Positions 57,519 to 64,000 of a stretch of 64,000 nucleotides of DNA are shown here, in pieces. Under the pieces are notes generated by a model, which worked only from the letters and a program-made list of their open reading frames with translations, was not told the DNA's origin and searched no databases. Position 1 is the stretch's first letter; every line of letters begins with the position of its first letter. The stretch lies in contig JBJMJD010000009.1 of the NCBI GenBank assembly GCA_045806525.1, positions 7,687 to 71,686 on the forward strand, read 5' to 3'. Source of the stretch: JAICYJ01 sp045806525 (GTDB lineage: Bacteria > Actinomycetota > Thermoleophilia > Gaiellales > JAICJC01). Both the position numbers and the translations under genes were made by a program.

Positions 57519-58891
57519 GCAGCGCCAGGCGCGGCGGTGCCGCGTTTCCCCAGGCCGCGCACGTGGAGCTGCAAAACACGCAGCTGCGGCGGAACCTCGG
57601 CCACGCCACCCGCACGATCCGCGCCAAGCGGGCGGCGGTCGTTGACGAGCTCGGCAACTGGCAGCAGCTGCGCGAGGCCGGTGCGGCGATCAAGCGCGAC
57701 GTGATGGCCAACCTGGACAGCTACCTGACGGAGTTCGAGCGGTCCGCCACCGACGCCGGTGCGACCGTGCACTGGGCGGCCGACGCCGGCACTGCCAACG
57801 ACCTGGTCGCGGGCATCGTCGCAGCGCACGGCGAGCACCAGGTGGTCAAGGTGAAGTCGCTCACGACCGACGAGATCGGGCTCAACGACGCGCTTTCGGC
57901 CCGCGGCGTGGAAGCACTCGAGACCGACTTCGCGGAGCTGATCCTGCAGCTCGACGGCGACTGGTCGTCGCACATCCTGGTGCCGGCCATCCACCGCAAC
58001 CGCACCGAGATCCGCGACCTGCTGCGGCGCACCATCGGCCCCGCCGACCTGTCGGACGATCCGGCCGCGCTGGCCGAGGCGGCGCGCATCCACCTGCGCG
58101 AGCGGTTCCTGCGCGCCCGCGTCGGCATCAGCGGCGCCAACTTCGCGATCGCCGAGACCGGCACCCTGGTCGTGCTCGAGTCGGAGGGAAACGGCCGCAT
58201 GTGCACGACCCTCCCCGACGTGCTGATCAGCGTGGTCGGGATCGAGAAGCTGCTGCCCCGCTTCGAACACCTGGCCGTGTTCATGCAGCTGCTCCCGCGT
58301 AGCTCGACCGGCGAGCGCATGAACCCCTACACCTCCCTCTGGACCGGCGTCACGCCCGGCGACGGCCCCGGCGAGATGCATGTTGTCCTGATCGACAACG
58401 GCCGCAGCGACGTGCTCCGTGACCCGGTCGGGCGCGAGGCGCTGCACTGCATCCGCTGCTCCGCCTGCCTGAACGTGTGCCCGGTCTACGAGCGCACCGG
58501 CGGCCATGCCTACGGATCGATCTACCCCGGGCCGATCGGGGCGATCCTGACGCCGCAGCTCGAGGGCATCGGCGCGGCCGCCAGCCTGCCATACGCCTCC
58601 AGCCTGTGCGGGGCCTGCTACGAGGTGTGCCCGGTCAAGATCGATATCCCGCGCGTGCTGGTGCACCTGCGGGGTCTGGCGCGCAAGAGCGGAGCCGAGC
58701 GGCGGGCGATGCGGACGCTGGCCTGGCTGTTCGCGGACGCCGGCCGCTACCGGCGCGCGCAGCGGCTGGCGCGGGTGCTGCCGGCCCGCGTGGCCGGCGC
58801 TGGCCCGATGAGGGCGTGGACGGCCGGCCGCGACCTGCCCCCCGTGGCGCCCCAGAGCTTCCGGGAGTGGTGGCATGAGCGACGCCCGTGA
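57515..58891 (+). CDS. lutB: Lactate oxidation iron-sulfur protein LutB
   Basis: A 458-residue protein. An N-terminal LUD-type domain (IKRDVMANLDSYLTEFERSA; ISGANFAIAETGTLVVLESE) is followed by two ferredoxin-type clusters, CIRCSACLNVCPVYERTGG and SSLCGACYEVCPVKIDIP. It carries electrons from lactate oxidation to the respiratory chain. The GTG at 57515 overlaps the lutA stop. It overlaps lutC by 17 bases. The length is at the short end for LutB (usually about 460-480). Confidence 0.94.
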   Translation: MSSARRGGAAFPQAAHVELQNTQLRRNLGHATRTIRAKRAAVVDELGNWQQLREAGAAIKRDVMANLDSYLTEFERSATDAGATVHWAADAGTANDLVAGIVAAHGEHQVVKVKSLTTDEIGLNDALSARGVEALETDFAELILQLDGDWSSHILVPAIHRNRTEIRDLLRRTIGPADLSDDPAALAEAARIHLRERFLRARVGISGANFAIAETGTLVVLESEGNGRMCTTLPDVLISVVGIEKLLPRFEHLAVFMQLLPRSSTGERMNPYTSLWTGVTPGDGPGEMHVVLIDNGRSDVLRDPVGREALHCIRCSACLNVCPVYERTGGHAYGSIYPGPIGAILTPQLEGIGAAASLPYASSLCGACYEVCPVKIDIPRVLVHLRGLARKSGAERRAMRTLAWLFADAGRYRRAQRLARVLPARVAGAGPMRAWTAGRDLPPVAPQSFREWWHERRP

Positions 58892-59492
58892 GATCGTGCT
58901 GGGCCGCGTCCGCGCGGCGCTGGTCGACAGCCCGCAGCCGGCCGCCACGGCGCTGCCGCCGGCGCCGCCCCCTCCTGCCGACCCGGTCGCGCTGTTCGCA
59001 GAGCGCGCGGGCGAGTATCGCGCCGCCGTGCACCGCGTCGATCGGGCCGGCGTGGCAGAGCGGGTCGCCGAGATCTGCGCCGCCCACGGTGCCCGCCGCC
59101 TGGCCGTGCCGGAGGATCTGCCGGGAGGCTGGCTTCCGCACGGTGTGGAGGCGACCCGCGATGCGACGGTCTCGGCTCTCGATCGGGTGGACGGCGTGCT
59201 CACGGGCTGCGCCGCTGCCATCGCCGAGACCGGCACCATCGTGCTGGACGGCGGTCCCGGCCAGGGCATCCGCGCGATGACGCTGGTGCCGGACCTGCAC
59301 ATCTGCGTGGTCCCGGTGGAGCTCGTATGCGCCTCGATCGGCGAGGCGTTTCAGCGGGTGGAGCCGTCGGTACGGTGCCGCCGCGCGCCGCTGACGCTGA
59401 TCTCGGGACCGTCCGCCACCTCCGACATCGAGCTGTCTCGGGTCGAAGGCGTGCACGGCCCACGCCGGCTTGAGATCGTGATCGCCAGCTAG
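58875..59492 (+). CDS. lutC: Lactate utilization protein LutC (LUD domain)
   Basis: A 205-residue LUD-domain protein. It has GRVRAALVD at the start, GVLTGCAAAIAETGTIVLDG, MTLVPDLHICVVPVELVCAS and the terminal LISGPSATSDIELSRVEGVH. It is the third part of the LutABC complex and completes the operon. Nearby the cupin gene converges, sharing four bases at the stops. Confidence 0.94.
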   Translation: MSDAREIVLGRVRAALVDSPQPAATALPPAPPPPADPVALFAERAGEYRAAVHRVDRAGVAERVAEICAAHGARRLAVPEDLPGGWLPHGVEATRDATVSALDRVDGVLTGCAAAIAETGTIVLDGGPGQGIRAMTLVPDLHICVVPVELVCASIGEAFQRVEPSVRCRRAPLTLISGPSATSDIELSRVEGVHGPRRLEIVIAS

Positions 59493-60169
59493 CTGACGAC
59501 CGGCCAGTCCGGCCGGTCGCGGATCGCGTCGAGGTCGCTGTCGCCGGCCGACCAGGTGCGCACCGCGTCCGGATCGCCGGCGAAGGCCTGCGACAGCAGC
59601 TCGATCGCCTCGTCGTCGCGGCCGGCCAGCGCCCGGTAGCACGCCGCGTTGTAGAGGATCGAGGTGTTGCCCGGGTGCTCGGCAAGGCCGGCCTTGAGCA
59701 GGTCGTAGGCCCCGTCCAGATCTCCGGCCTTCGCGACCGCGTCCGCCGCGAAGTAGTGCTCCCACGCCGACGGCGTGAAGGCTTCCCCCGGCTTACCGCC
59801 GATCGCGAGCACCGTCGTGTTCGGCTCCGCCGCCACGGCGTGCCGCTTCAGCGCCGGATCGGCCAGGTACACCAGGGAGCCCGCGGGCACGTCGCTGGTC
59901 TCGCCGTCCACCGTGAAGGTCGCCCGGCCGTTCAGCACCAGGTAGATCTCCTCGTGTCCGAGCTGCGTCTCGGTGTGCTCCTCGACCAGGTCGTCGCCGA
60001 TGTTGGCCGCGGTGTAGGCATTGATGCCGAAGGCACGCACGCCCAGCGTGCGCCGCAGCGGCCGCCACTGCAGCGTTCCGTTCACCACCGCCAGGGACGG
60101 CACGTCGCCGATCGCGAGCACCTGAAAGCCGTCGGTCACCTCCCTCACCTTACCCGCGAAATCACGCAT
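59489..60169 (-). CDS. Cupin domain protein with TPR-like C-terminus
   Basis: A 226-residue fusion. The cupin barrel (about 60-130) has EEIYLVLNGRATFTVDGE and VPAGSLVYLADPALKRHAVA. The remainder (about 140-226) is a TPR-like pair of helical repeats (AWEHYFAADAVAKAGDLDGA; ILYNAACYRALAGRDDEAIE). Cupins bind metals or small ligands, and TPRs mediate protein contacts. This combination is known among actinobacterial proteins of unknown role. Divergent from the glutathione transferase gene. Confidence 0.82.
   Translation of the reverse strand: MRDFAGKVREVTDGFQVLAIGDVPSLAVVNGTLQWRPLRRTLGVRAFGINAYTAANIGDDLVEEHTETQLGHEEIYLVLNGRATFTVDGETSDVPAGSLVYLADPALKRHAVAAEPNTTVLAIGGKPGEAFTPSAWEHYFAADAVAKAGDLDGAYDLLKAGLAEHPGNTSILYNAACYRALAGRDDEAIELLSQAFAGDPDAVRTWSAGDSDLDAIRDRPDWPVVS
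59498..59518. terminator. Hairpin between convergent lutC and cupin genes
   Basis: GACCGGCC and GGCCGGTC form a perfect 8-base stem with a 5-base loop, just after the lutC stop and inside the 3' end of the cupin gene. There is no T-run, so intrinsic termination is doubtful. Confidence 0.35.
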
Positions 60170-60207
60170 CTAGCGAGGCTCCAGATCTTGGGCTAGAGTT
60201 CGTTGCG

Positions 60208-60780
60208 ATGTCAATCACTCTCTACTCAGCCGACATTTGCCCCTACTGCGTGCGCACCCGCCTGGTGCTGAACGGAAAGGGCATCGAGTACGACCTGGTG
60301 CAGGTCGACCTGCCCGACAAGCCGGCCTGGCTGCGCGAGCTGAACCCGCGCAACCGCGTGCCCGTGCTCGACGTCGACGGACAGGTGCTGTGGGAGTCAG
60401 AGGCGCTCAACGACTTCCTCGACGAGACGCACCCCGAGCCGGCCATGATGCCGTCCGACCCGATCGATCGTGCCTGTGTGCGGATGGTGCTGCGGCGATT
60501 CGAGGATCTCTCCGACGCGTTCTACGCCGCCCGCAGGGAAGAGGACGGGGCGATCGAGGCGCTGCACGCCGAGCTTCGGTGGGTGTCGTCACAGCTCGAG
60601 CAGAGCAGCTACCTGGTCGGCGAGAGCTACACGCTGGCCGAGCCGGGTGTCTGGCCGTGGATCACGCGCCTGCACCGGGTCGGAGTCGACATCGGTCAGT
60701 ACCCGGCCATCGCTGCCTGGTGTGACCGCCTGGCGGAGCGGCCCGAGTACGCGGCCGAGCTCAGCCTGCTGGCCGCGTAG
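60208..60780 (+). CDS. Glutathione S-transferase-like protein
   Basis: A 190-residue GST fold. The thioredoxin-like half has a redox-type CPYC motif at C11-C14 (SADICPYCVRTRLVLNGKGI) and NRVPVLDVDGQVLWESEALN. The helical half has YLVGESYTLAEPGVWPWI. A CPYC active site is glutaredoxin-like, hinting at reductase rather than transferase activity. Actinobacteria typically use mycothiol, so the thiol partner may not be glutathione. A -10-like TAGAGT lies eight bases before the ATG (leaderless mRNA). Its 3' end overlaps the convergent amidotransferase gene by 20 bases. Confidence 0.88.
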   Translation: MSITLYSADICPYCVRTRLVLNGKGIEYDLVQVDLPDKPAWLRELNPRNRVPVLDVDGQVLWESEALNDFLDETHPEPAMMPSDPIDRACVRMVLRRFEDLSDAFYAARREEDGAIEALHAELRWVSSQLEQSSYLVGESYTLAEPGVWPWITRLHRVGVDIGQYPAIAAWCDRLAERPEYAAELSLLAA

Positions 60781-61471
60781 CGAACCGCGCGAAGCGTTCG
60801 GCCAGCGTGCGGCCCACCCGCTGGTGCGTCTCGAGGTGCGCGTCCAGCGACTCCAGGAACCGGTCGCGGGGATAGCCGTTCGTGGCCAGGTCGTCGCCGC
60901 CCATCTCCAGCCAGGTCAGCAGCACCGGCCGCGTCACCTCGATGTGGAACTGGGTGCCCCAGGCGGCGTCACCGACCCGCAGCGCCTGCAGCGAGACCGG
61001 GTTGGTCATCAGCTCCACGGCCCCGCTGCCGGGACGGCAGGCGTAGTAGTGCCACTGCATCGCCTGGAACCGCCGCGGGAGCTCGTCGAACAGTGCGTCG
61101 CCGGCGGCGGCGGGCGTCAGCTCCACCTCGTGCCAGCCGATCTCGTGCGGCTCGCAGCGGTACACGGTGCCGCCCGCGGCCTCGGTCAGCACCTGCGCGC
61201 CCAGGCACAGGCCCATGTAAGGCGTGCGCCGCTCGAGCGCCTCGCGCACCAGCTCGATCTCCCGCGCCAGCCAGGGATGCTCGGCGGCCTGGTGCGTGTC
61301 GACCAGGCCGCCGCCCGCCACCACCGCCTCGAAACCGTCCAGCGACGCGGGCAGCTCGTCCCCGGCGTAGGGGTGCAGCGTGTCGACCGTGAACCCGTGC
61401 TGCTCGAGCGCATCCACGAACAGGCCGGCGGGATCGGTCGACTCGTTCTGGATATGCAGCGCCCTAGCCAC
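60761..61471 (-). CDS. Class I glutamine amidotransferase-like protein
   Basis: A 236-residue triad amidotransferase. The nucleophile elbow is YMGLCLGAQVLTEAAGG, with the catalytic histidine and glutamate region in WGTQFHIEVTRPVLLTWL. It resembles the GMP-synthase-like glutaminase proteins that act alone (GuaA N-domain or gamma-glutamyl hydrolase-like). It overlaps the SIS gene by eight bases, so it belongs to the crp-SIS-amidotransferase run. Its amide substrate is unknown. Confidence 0.87.
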   Translation of the reverse strand: MARALHIQNESTDPAGLFVDALEQHGFTVDTLHPYAGDELPASLDGFEAVVAGGGLVDTHQAAEHPWLAREIELVREALERRTPYMGLCLGAQVLTEAAGGTVYRCEPHEIGWHEVELTPAAAGDALFDELPRRFQAMQWHYYACRPGSGAVELMTNPVSLQALRVGDAAWGTQFHIEVTRPVLLTWLEMGGDDLATNGYPRDRFLESLDAHLETHQRVGRTLAERFARFATRPAG

Positions 61472-62537
61472 GGAACTTCGCCGCCTCGCGGTACGCCTCC
61501 TGCTCGCGCCGGATCAGGTCGGGGTTGACGTCGCGCGCCACCGCCAGCTCGTGCGCCAGCCACTGCACGGCGGGTGCCGTCGCCAGCAGCGCCTCGGCCG
61601 CGGCGGGAAGCGCATCCGCCGCCGGCGTCGGCACGTACCCAGCTGCGGCCATCCCCCGGTCGGGCGCCTGGCGGCCGACCACGGCACACCGCACACCGAC
61701 CCGAGCGGACGCCTGCAGGACCATCTGGCCGAGCTCCCGGCGAGGGCCGGAGCGCCGTCGCTCGTGCTCGATCAGCACCAGCCCGGTGCGCTCGTCGCAG
61801 GCCGGCAGGTGGCCGTGCAGGAAGGTCTCGAGATCCCGCATCGCCGTCGGGATGTGGGCCGCCTCCTCGATCTTGAGGGTCAGCTCGCGGGCCGCGATGC
61901 GGTCGGCGCCCGACCCGACCACGATCAGGTGGTCGCAGCCGTTCAGGGCTTCGGCCACGGCCGTGACGGAGCCGCGGTCGCTGACTCCGGCCGTGACCAG
62001 CCCCTCGACGACGCCGGGCGACGGCCTCGCGGCCAGGGCCAGGGTGGCGGCGATCGGCGAGGTGTAGCCGACCGTGTGACACCAGCTGCGGTCGACCATG
62101 GGCGTGACCAGCACGGCGTCAGCCTGCTCGGTGGCCTTGCTCTCGCCCCGCGCGGTGATCAGGGCGGTGCTCGACCCGGCGCGCCGAGCCGCCTCGAGCG
62201 CCTCGATCGTGGCCCAGGTGCCGCCTTCGTGGGAGATGCCAAGCACCGCTCCGCCCTGCTGTGGGTCGAGTGCCGCCTCGTACGCCTGCCGTGATCCGGC
62301 CGCTGTGCCCGCCTCGGTCAGGATCTCCGCCGCCGCCATCGCCGCGTGCTCGCTGGTGCCGCAGCCGACCATGGTCAACGGGCCGTCCACCTTCAGCAGC
62401 AGCGCCAGCGCTGCCGTGTCGCTCGTGGTTGCGATCCGCTCGAGCAGCGCCGGCTGGGCCTCGATCATCTCCTGCATCACCCAGGGCGGGTGGGCGCGCA
62501 GCTCCGGGAAGTCGTCGGTGTGCCAGTCGTCGGTCAT
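61464..62537 (-). CDS. SIS-domain sugar isomerase (GlmS/FrlB-like)
   Basis: A 357-residue double-SIS protein. It has HPPWVMQEMIEAQPALLERI, MVGCGTSEHAAMAAAEIL, AVLGISHEGGTWATIEALEA and LIVVGSGADRIAARELTLKI. It differs from the SIS protein at 14005, lacking the SQSGES core in favour of SHEGGT. It probably acts on an amino- or phospho-sugar. It sits between the Crp/Fnr regulator gene upstream (24 bases) and the amidotransferase gene downstream. Confidence 0.82.
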   Translation of the reverse strand: MTDDWHTDDFPELRAHPPWVMQEMIEAQPALLERIATTSDTAALALLLKVDGPLTMVGCGTSEHAAMAAAEILTEAGTAAGSRQAYEAALDPQQGGAVLGISHEGGTWATIEALEAARRAGSSTALITARGESKATEQADAVLVTPMVDRSWCHTVGYTSPIAATLALAARPSPGVVEGLVTAGVSDRGSVTAVAEALNGCDHLIVVGSGADRIAARELTLKIEEAAHIPTAMRDLETFLHGHLPACDERTGLVLIEHERRRSGPRRELGQMVLQASARVGVRCAVVGRQAPDRGMAAAGYVPTPAADALPAAAEALLATAPAVQWLAHELAVARDVNPDLIRREQEAYREAAKFRG

Positions 62538-62561
62538 GCGGCGCAGTCTATGCGCGCCCGG

Positions 62562-63212
62562 TCATCGTCCGGCGCCGGCCGCCAGCACCGTGACGCGACC
62601 GCGGCCGATCTCGACGTGGCCGCCGCGCTGGAGCTGGTGCAGTACGCGGTTCACCGTCAGCCGCGAGGTGCCTGCCAGACCGGCCAGATCGTCCTGCGTG
62701 AGCGGGATCGTGGCCCGTCCGGACGGTTCGCGGTACCGCTCGGCGAGCCCGTCCAGCATCAGACGCACGCGCCGCGGCGCCGGCGTGTAGAGCGCCTCGA
62801 CCAGGCGCTCGGTCAGCTCGGCAACACGCTGCCCGAGCAGCTCCACCAGGAACACGTCGATCTCCCGGTAGCGGGCACGCAGGCGGTCGAGGTCGGTGCG
62901 GGACAGCGCATAGGTCTCGCTGGCCGAGATCGCCTCGACCTTGGCGCTGCGCACCTGCGCCCCGCCCAGCAGCGCCAGCTCGCCAAAGCACTCGCCCGGG
63001 CCGACCAGCTGGAGCGTGGCGACGCTCCCCAGCGGCGTGATCACCCGCACCGCCAGGCACCCGCTGCTGACCAGATGCAGCGTGTCGGCAGGGTCGTCGC
63101 GGTGGAAGACGACCTCGCCGCGCTTGAATCTGCGCCGCCGCGCCGACGTCAGCACTCCACGGGCCTCGTCGTCGCCGAGTGCGCTCAGGATCGCCCAGTC
63201 GGACACCACCAC
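62562..63212 (-). CDS. Crp/Fnr-family transcriptional regulator
   Basis: A 216-residue regulator. The cyclic-nucleotide-binding-like domain (about 8-125) has VVFHRDDPADTLHLVSSGCL and GPGECFGELALLGGAQVRSA, close to the cAMP phosphate-cassette form. The C-terminal winged helix (about 150-205) has LTQDDLAGLAGTSRLTVNRV. Ligand may be cAMP. No N-terminal FNR cysteines are present. A TGTAT-N6-ATACA site lies 14 bases before its start. It probably regulates itself and the divergent secreted-protein genes. Confidence 0.92.
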   Translation of the reverse strand: MVVSDWAILSALGDDEARGVLTSARRRRFKRGEVVFHRDDPADTLHLVSSGCLAVRVITPLGSVATLQLVGPGECFGELALLGGAQVRSAKVEAISASETYALSRTDLDRLRARYREIDVFLVELLGQRVAELTERLVEALYTPAPRRVRLMLDGLAERYREPSGRATIPLTQDDLAGLAGTSRLTVNRVLHQLQRGGHVEIGRGRVTVLAAGAGR

Positions 63213-63226
63213 GCCCCTTTCCGTTG

Positions 63227-63242
63227 TGTATCAGATCATACA
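63227..63242. promoter_or_regulatory. Crp/Fnr-type operator, copy 1 (TGTAT-N6-ATACA)
   Basis: TGTATCAGATCATACA is a 16-bp dyad with perfect 5-base arms and the 6-base spacing of Crp/Fnr sites. It lies between the Crp/Fnr gene and the divergent secreted-protein gene. The same arms recur at 63805-63820 in the duplicated upstream region. Confidence 0.68.
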
Positions 63243-63341
63243 TTACGGGCGTATCACGGGAGGTCGCGGAGCACCTGCGGAGTGCCTAGGTTCTAGACCA
63301 TGACGTCGTGTCCCACACCAACCACGAAGGAGAGCAGTCCC

Positions 63342-63728
63342 ATGCGCACCAGTTCTCGTCTGTTCCGCACCGTCCTCGTGGCGGCCGGCCTGATGGCCAT
63401 GTCCGCGACCGCCGCCCAGGCGACGGCGTTGGGCCCGGCCAACGTGACCGACCGTGATCCGCTCGGCTTCACGGCCGCTCACCATCAGCTGCAGGTCGTG
63501 CCGCATTCGCCCGGCGGCCCGGTGATCCTCCACAGGTCGGGCTTCGTGCTCGGCCATCAGCTCCAGACCGCACCGCCCGTCATCGCCCAGCCCGTCTCCG
63601 TGCAGTCCGCAGACAACGGTTTCGACTGGGCCGACGCCGCAGTCGGTGCCTTCGTGGCGTCCGTCCTGCTGGTGCTGGCGGCCGTCGCCGCAATCATCGT
63701 CCGACCTCGGCACACGGTTCAGCTCTAG
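63342..63728 (+). CDS. Small secreted, membrane-anchored protein, copy 1
   Basis: A 128-residue protein. The signal peptide MRTSSRLFRTVLVAAGLMAM ends near SATAAQA, followed by a histidine-rich low-complexity region (DPLGFTAAHHQLQVVPHSPG). A C-terminal membrane helix (AFVASVLLVLAAVAAIIVRP) with a basic tail completes it. ATG 63342 follows AAGGAGAG; an in-frame ATG 42 bases earlier is also conserved in copy 2, so a longer start is possible. Function unknown. A strong terminator follows. The gene and its promoter are duplicated 577 bases downstream. Confidence 0.8.
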   Translation: MRTSSRLFRTVLVAAGLMAMSATAAQATALGPANVTDRDPLGFTAAHHQLQVVPHSPGGPVILHRSGFVLGHQLQTAPPVIAQPVSVQSADNGFDWADAAVGAFVASVLLVLAAVAAIIVRPRHTVQL

Positions 63729-63740
63729 CTGCGGCTCCGG

Positions 63741-63773
63741 CGCCCGGTGGGGTTCTCGCGACCCCACCGGGCG
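63741..63773 (+). terminator. Rho-independent terminator after the secreted-protein gene
   Basis: CGCCCGGTGGGGT and ACCCCACCGGGCG form a perfect 13-base stem with a 7-base loop, followed by TTCCTTC. It is the clearest intrinsic terminator in the window. Confidence 0.85.
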
Positions 63774-63804
63774 TTCCTTCGTGGTCCCTAGCCCGGCCCG
63801 ACTC

Positions 63805-63820
63805 TGTATCGAGCAATACA
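63805..63820. promoter_or_regulatory. Crp/Fnr-type operator, copy 2 (TGTAT-N6-ATACA)
   Basis: TGTATCGAGCAATACA has the same perfect arms as copy 1 but a different spacer. The flanking bases after it (TTGCGGGCGTATCCCGGGA) also match copy 1 closely, as does the CCTAGGTT block further down, likely the -10 region. Confidence 0.65.
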
Positions 63821-63918
63821 TTGCGGGCGTATCCCGGGATGTCGTCGGGCCGCCGGGGGAGGCCTAGGTTGTGCACATGACTTCGTGCCTCACATCCACC
63901 CAGAAGGAGAGCACTCCC

Positions 63919-64000
63919 ATGCGCACCACCTCTCGACTGATCCGCACCGTCCTGGTCGCCGCCGGTCTGCTGGCGATCTCGGCATCGGCCGCCCAGGCCA
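63919..64000 (+). CDS. Small secreted protein, copy 2 (truncated by window end)
   Basis: ATG 63919 after AGAAGGAGAG. The visible 27 codons give a signal peptide (MRTTSRLIRTVLVAAGLLAI, then SASAAQA) nearly identical to copy 1. It continues beyond the window. Conserved operator, -10 block and leader show that a whole promoter-gene unit was duplicated. Confidence 0.8.
   Translation, partial: MRTTSRLIRTVLVAAGLLAISASAAQA

Overview
The window is about 64 kb of very GC-rich, tightly packed bacterial DNA. GTG starts are common, and ATGA or GTGA start/stop overlaps join many neighbouring genes. Several genes have a -10-like hexamer 7 to 9 bases before the start codon, which suggests leaderless mRNA. 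This style, with ROK, PucR, CsoR and LCP genes and UgpC-type sugar transport, fits a soil actinobacterium; Thermoleophilia/Solirubrobacterales is a guess that the sequence alone cannot prove. No rRNA, tRNA or CRISPR array was seen, and there is no gene-free stretch above 300 bases.

Layout. 1-3.3 kb: TetR regulator, Rieske oxygenase, a small unknown protein and an acyl-CoA dehydrogenase in one overlapping operon behind a perfect palindrome. 3.4-11.2 kb: housekeeping and catabolic genes (exonuclease VII, UbiA-type prenyltransferase, proline dehydrogenase plus class III aminotransferase, YhhQ-type transporter, orphan response regulator). 11.2-25.2 kb: an amino-sugar or glycoside uptake and catabolism island. 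It holds a complete ABC importer, two BadF-type sugar kinases, SIS isomerase/deaminase, polysaccharide deacetylase, GH4 glycosidase, DegT aminotransferase, Gfo/Idh dehydrogenase and a ROK repressor. Two near-identical 19-bp operators mark the likely ROK regulon. 25.2-39.5 kb: mixed genes (LCP protein, AlkA-like glycosylase, second GH4, tandem GNATs, CsoR/CopA copper module with its operator, transporters, M20 peptidase with DDAH-like hydrolase, HAD phosphatase, SDR).

39.5-56.7 kb is the most unusual part. It is a bacterial microcompartment (BMC) locus with BMC-H, BMC-T and BMC-P shell proteins and an aldehyde dehydrogenase carrying an N-terminal targeting-like extension. In the same minus-strand run are a split three-gene glutamate-synthase-like enzyme (MgsABC/GlxBCD type), an FGGY kinase, a zinc alcohol dehydrogenase, a TIM-barrel protein, several unknown proteins and an amino-acid permease. 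A GAF/PucR-type regulator heads the run and faces a divergent operon encoding a glutamine-synthetase-like ligase. None of the known BMC signature enzymes (EutBC, PduCDE, glycyl-radical enzyme) and no PduL-type phosphotransacylase is visible. A REP-type transposase element with 37-bp inverted ends sits inside the locus, and the permease gene has an in-frame TGA, so the locus may be decaying in this strain or population.

56.8-64 kb: LutABC lactate-oxidation genes, a cupin-TPR protein, a glutathione transferase, a class I amidotransferase, a SIS sugar isomerase and a Crp/Fnr regulator. The regulator lies beside a tandem pair of small secreted proteins, each preceded by the same TGTAT-N6-ATACA site; the second copy runs off the window.
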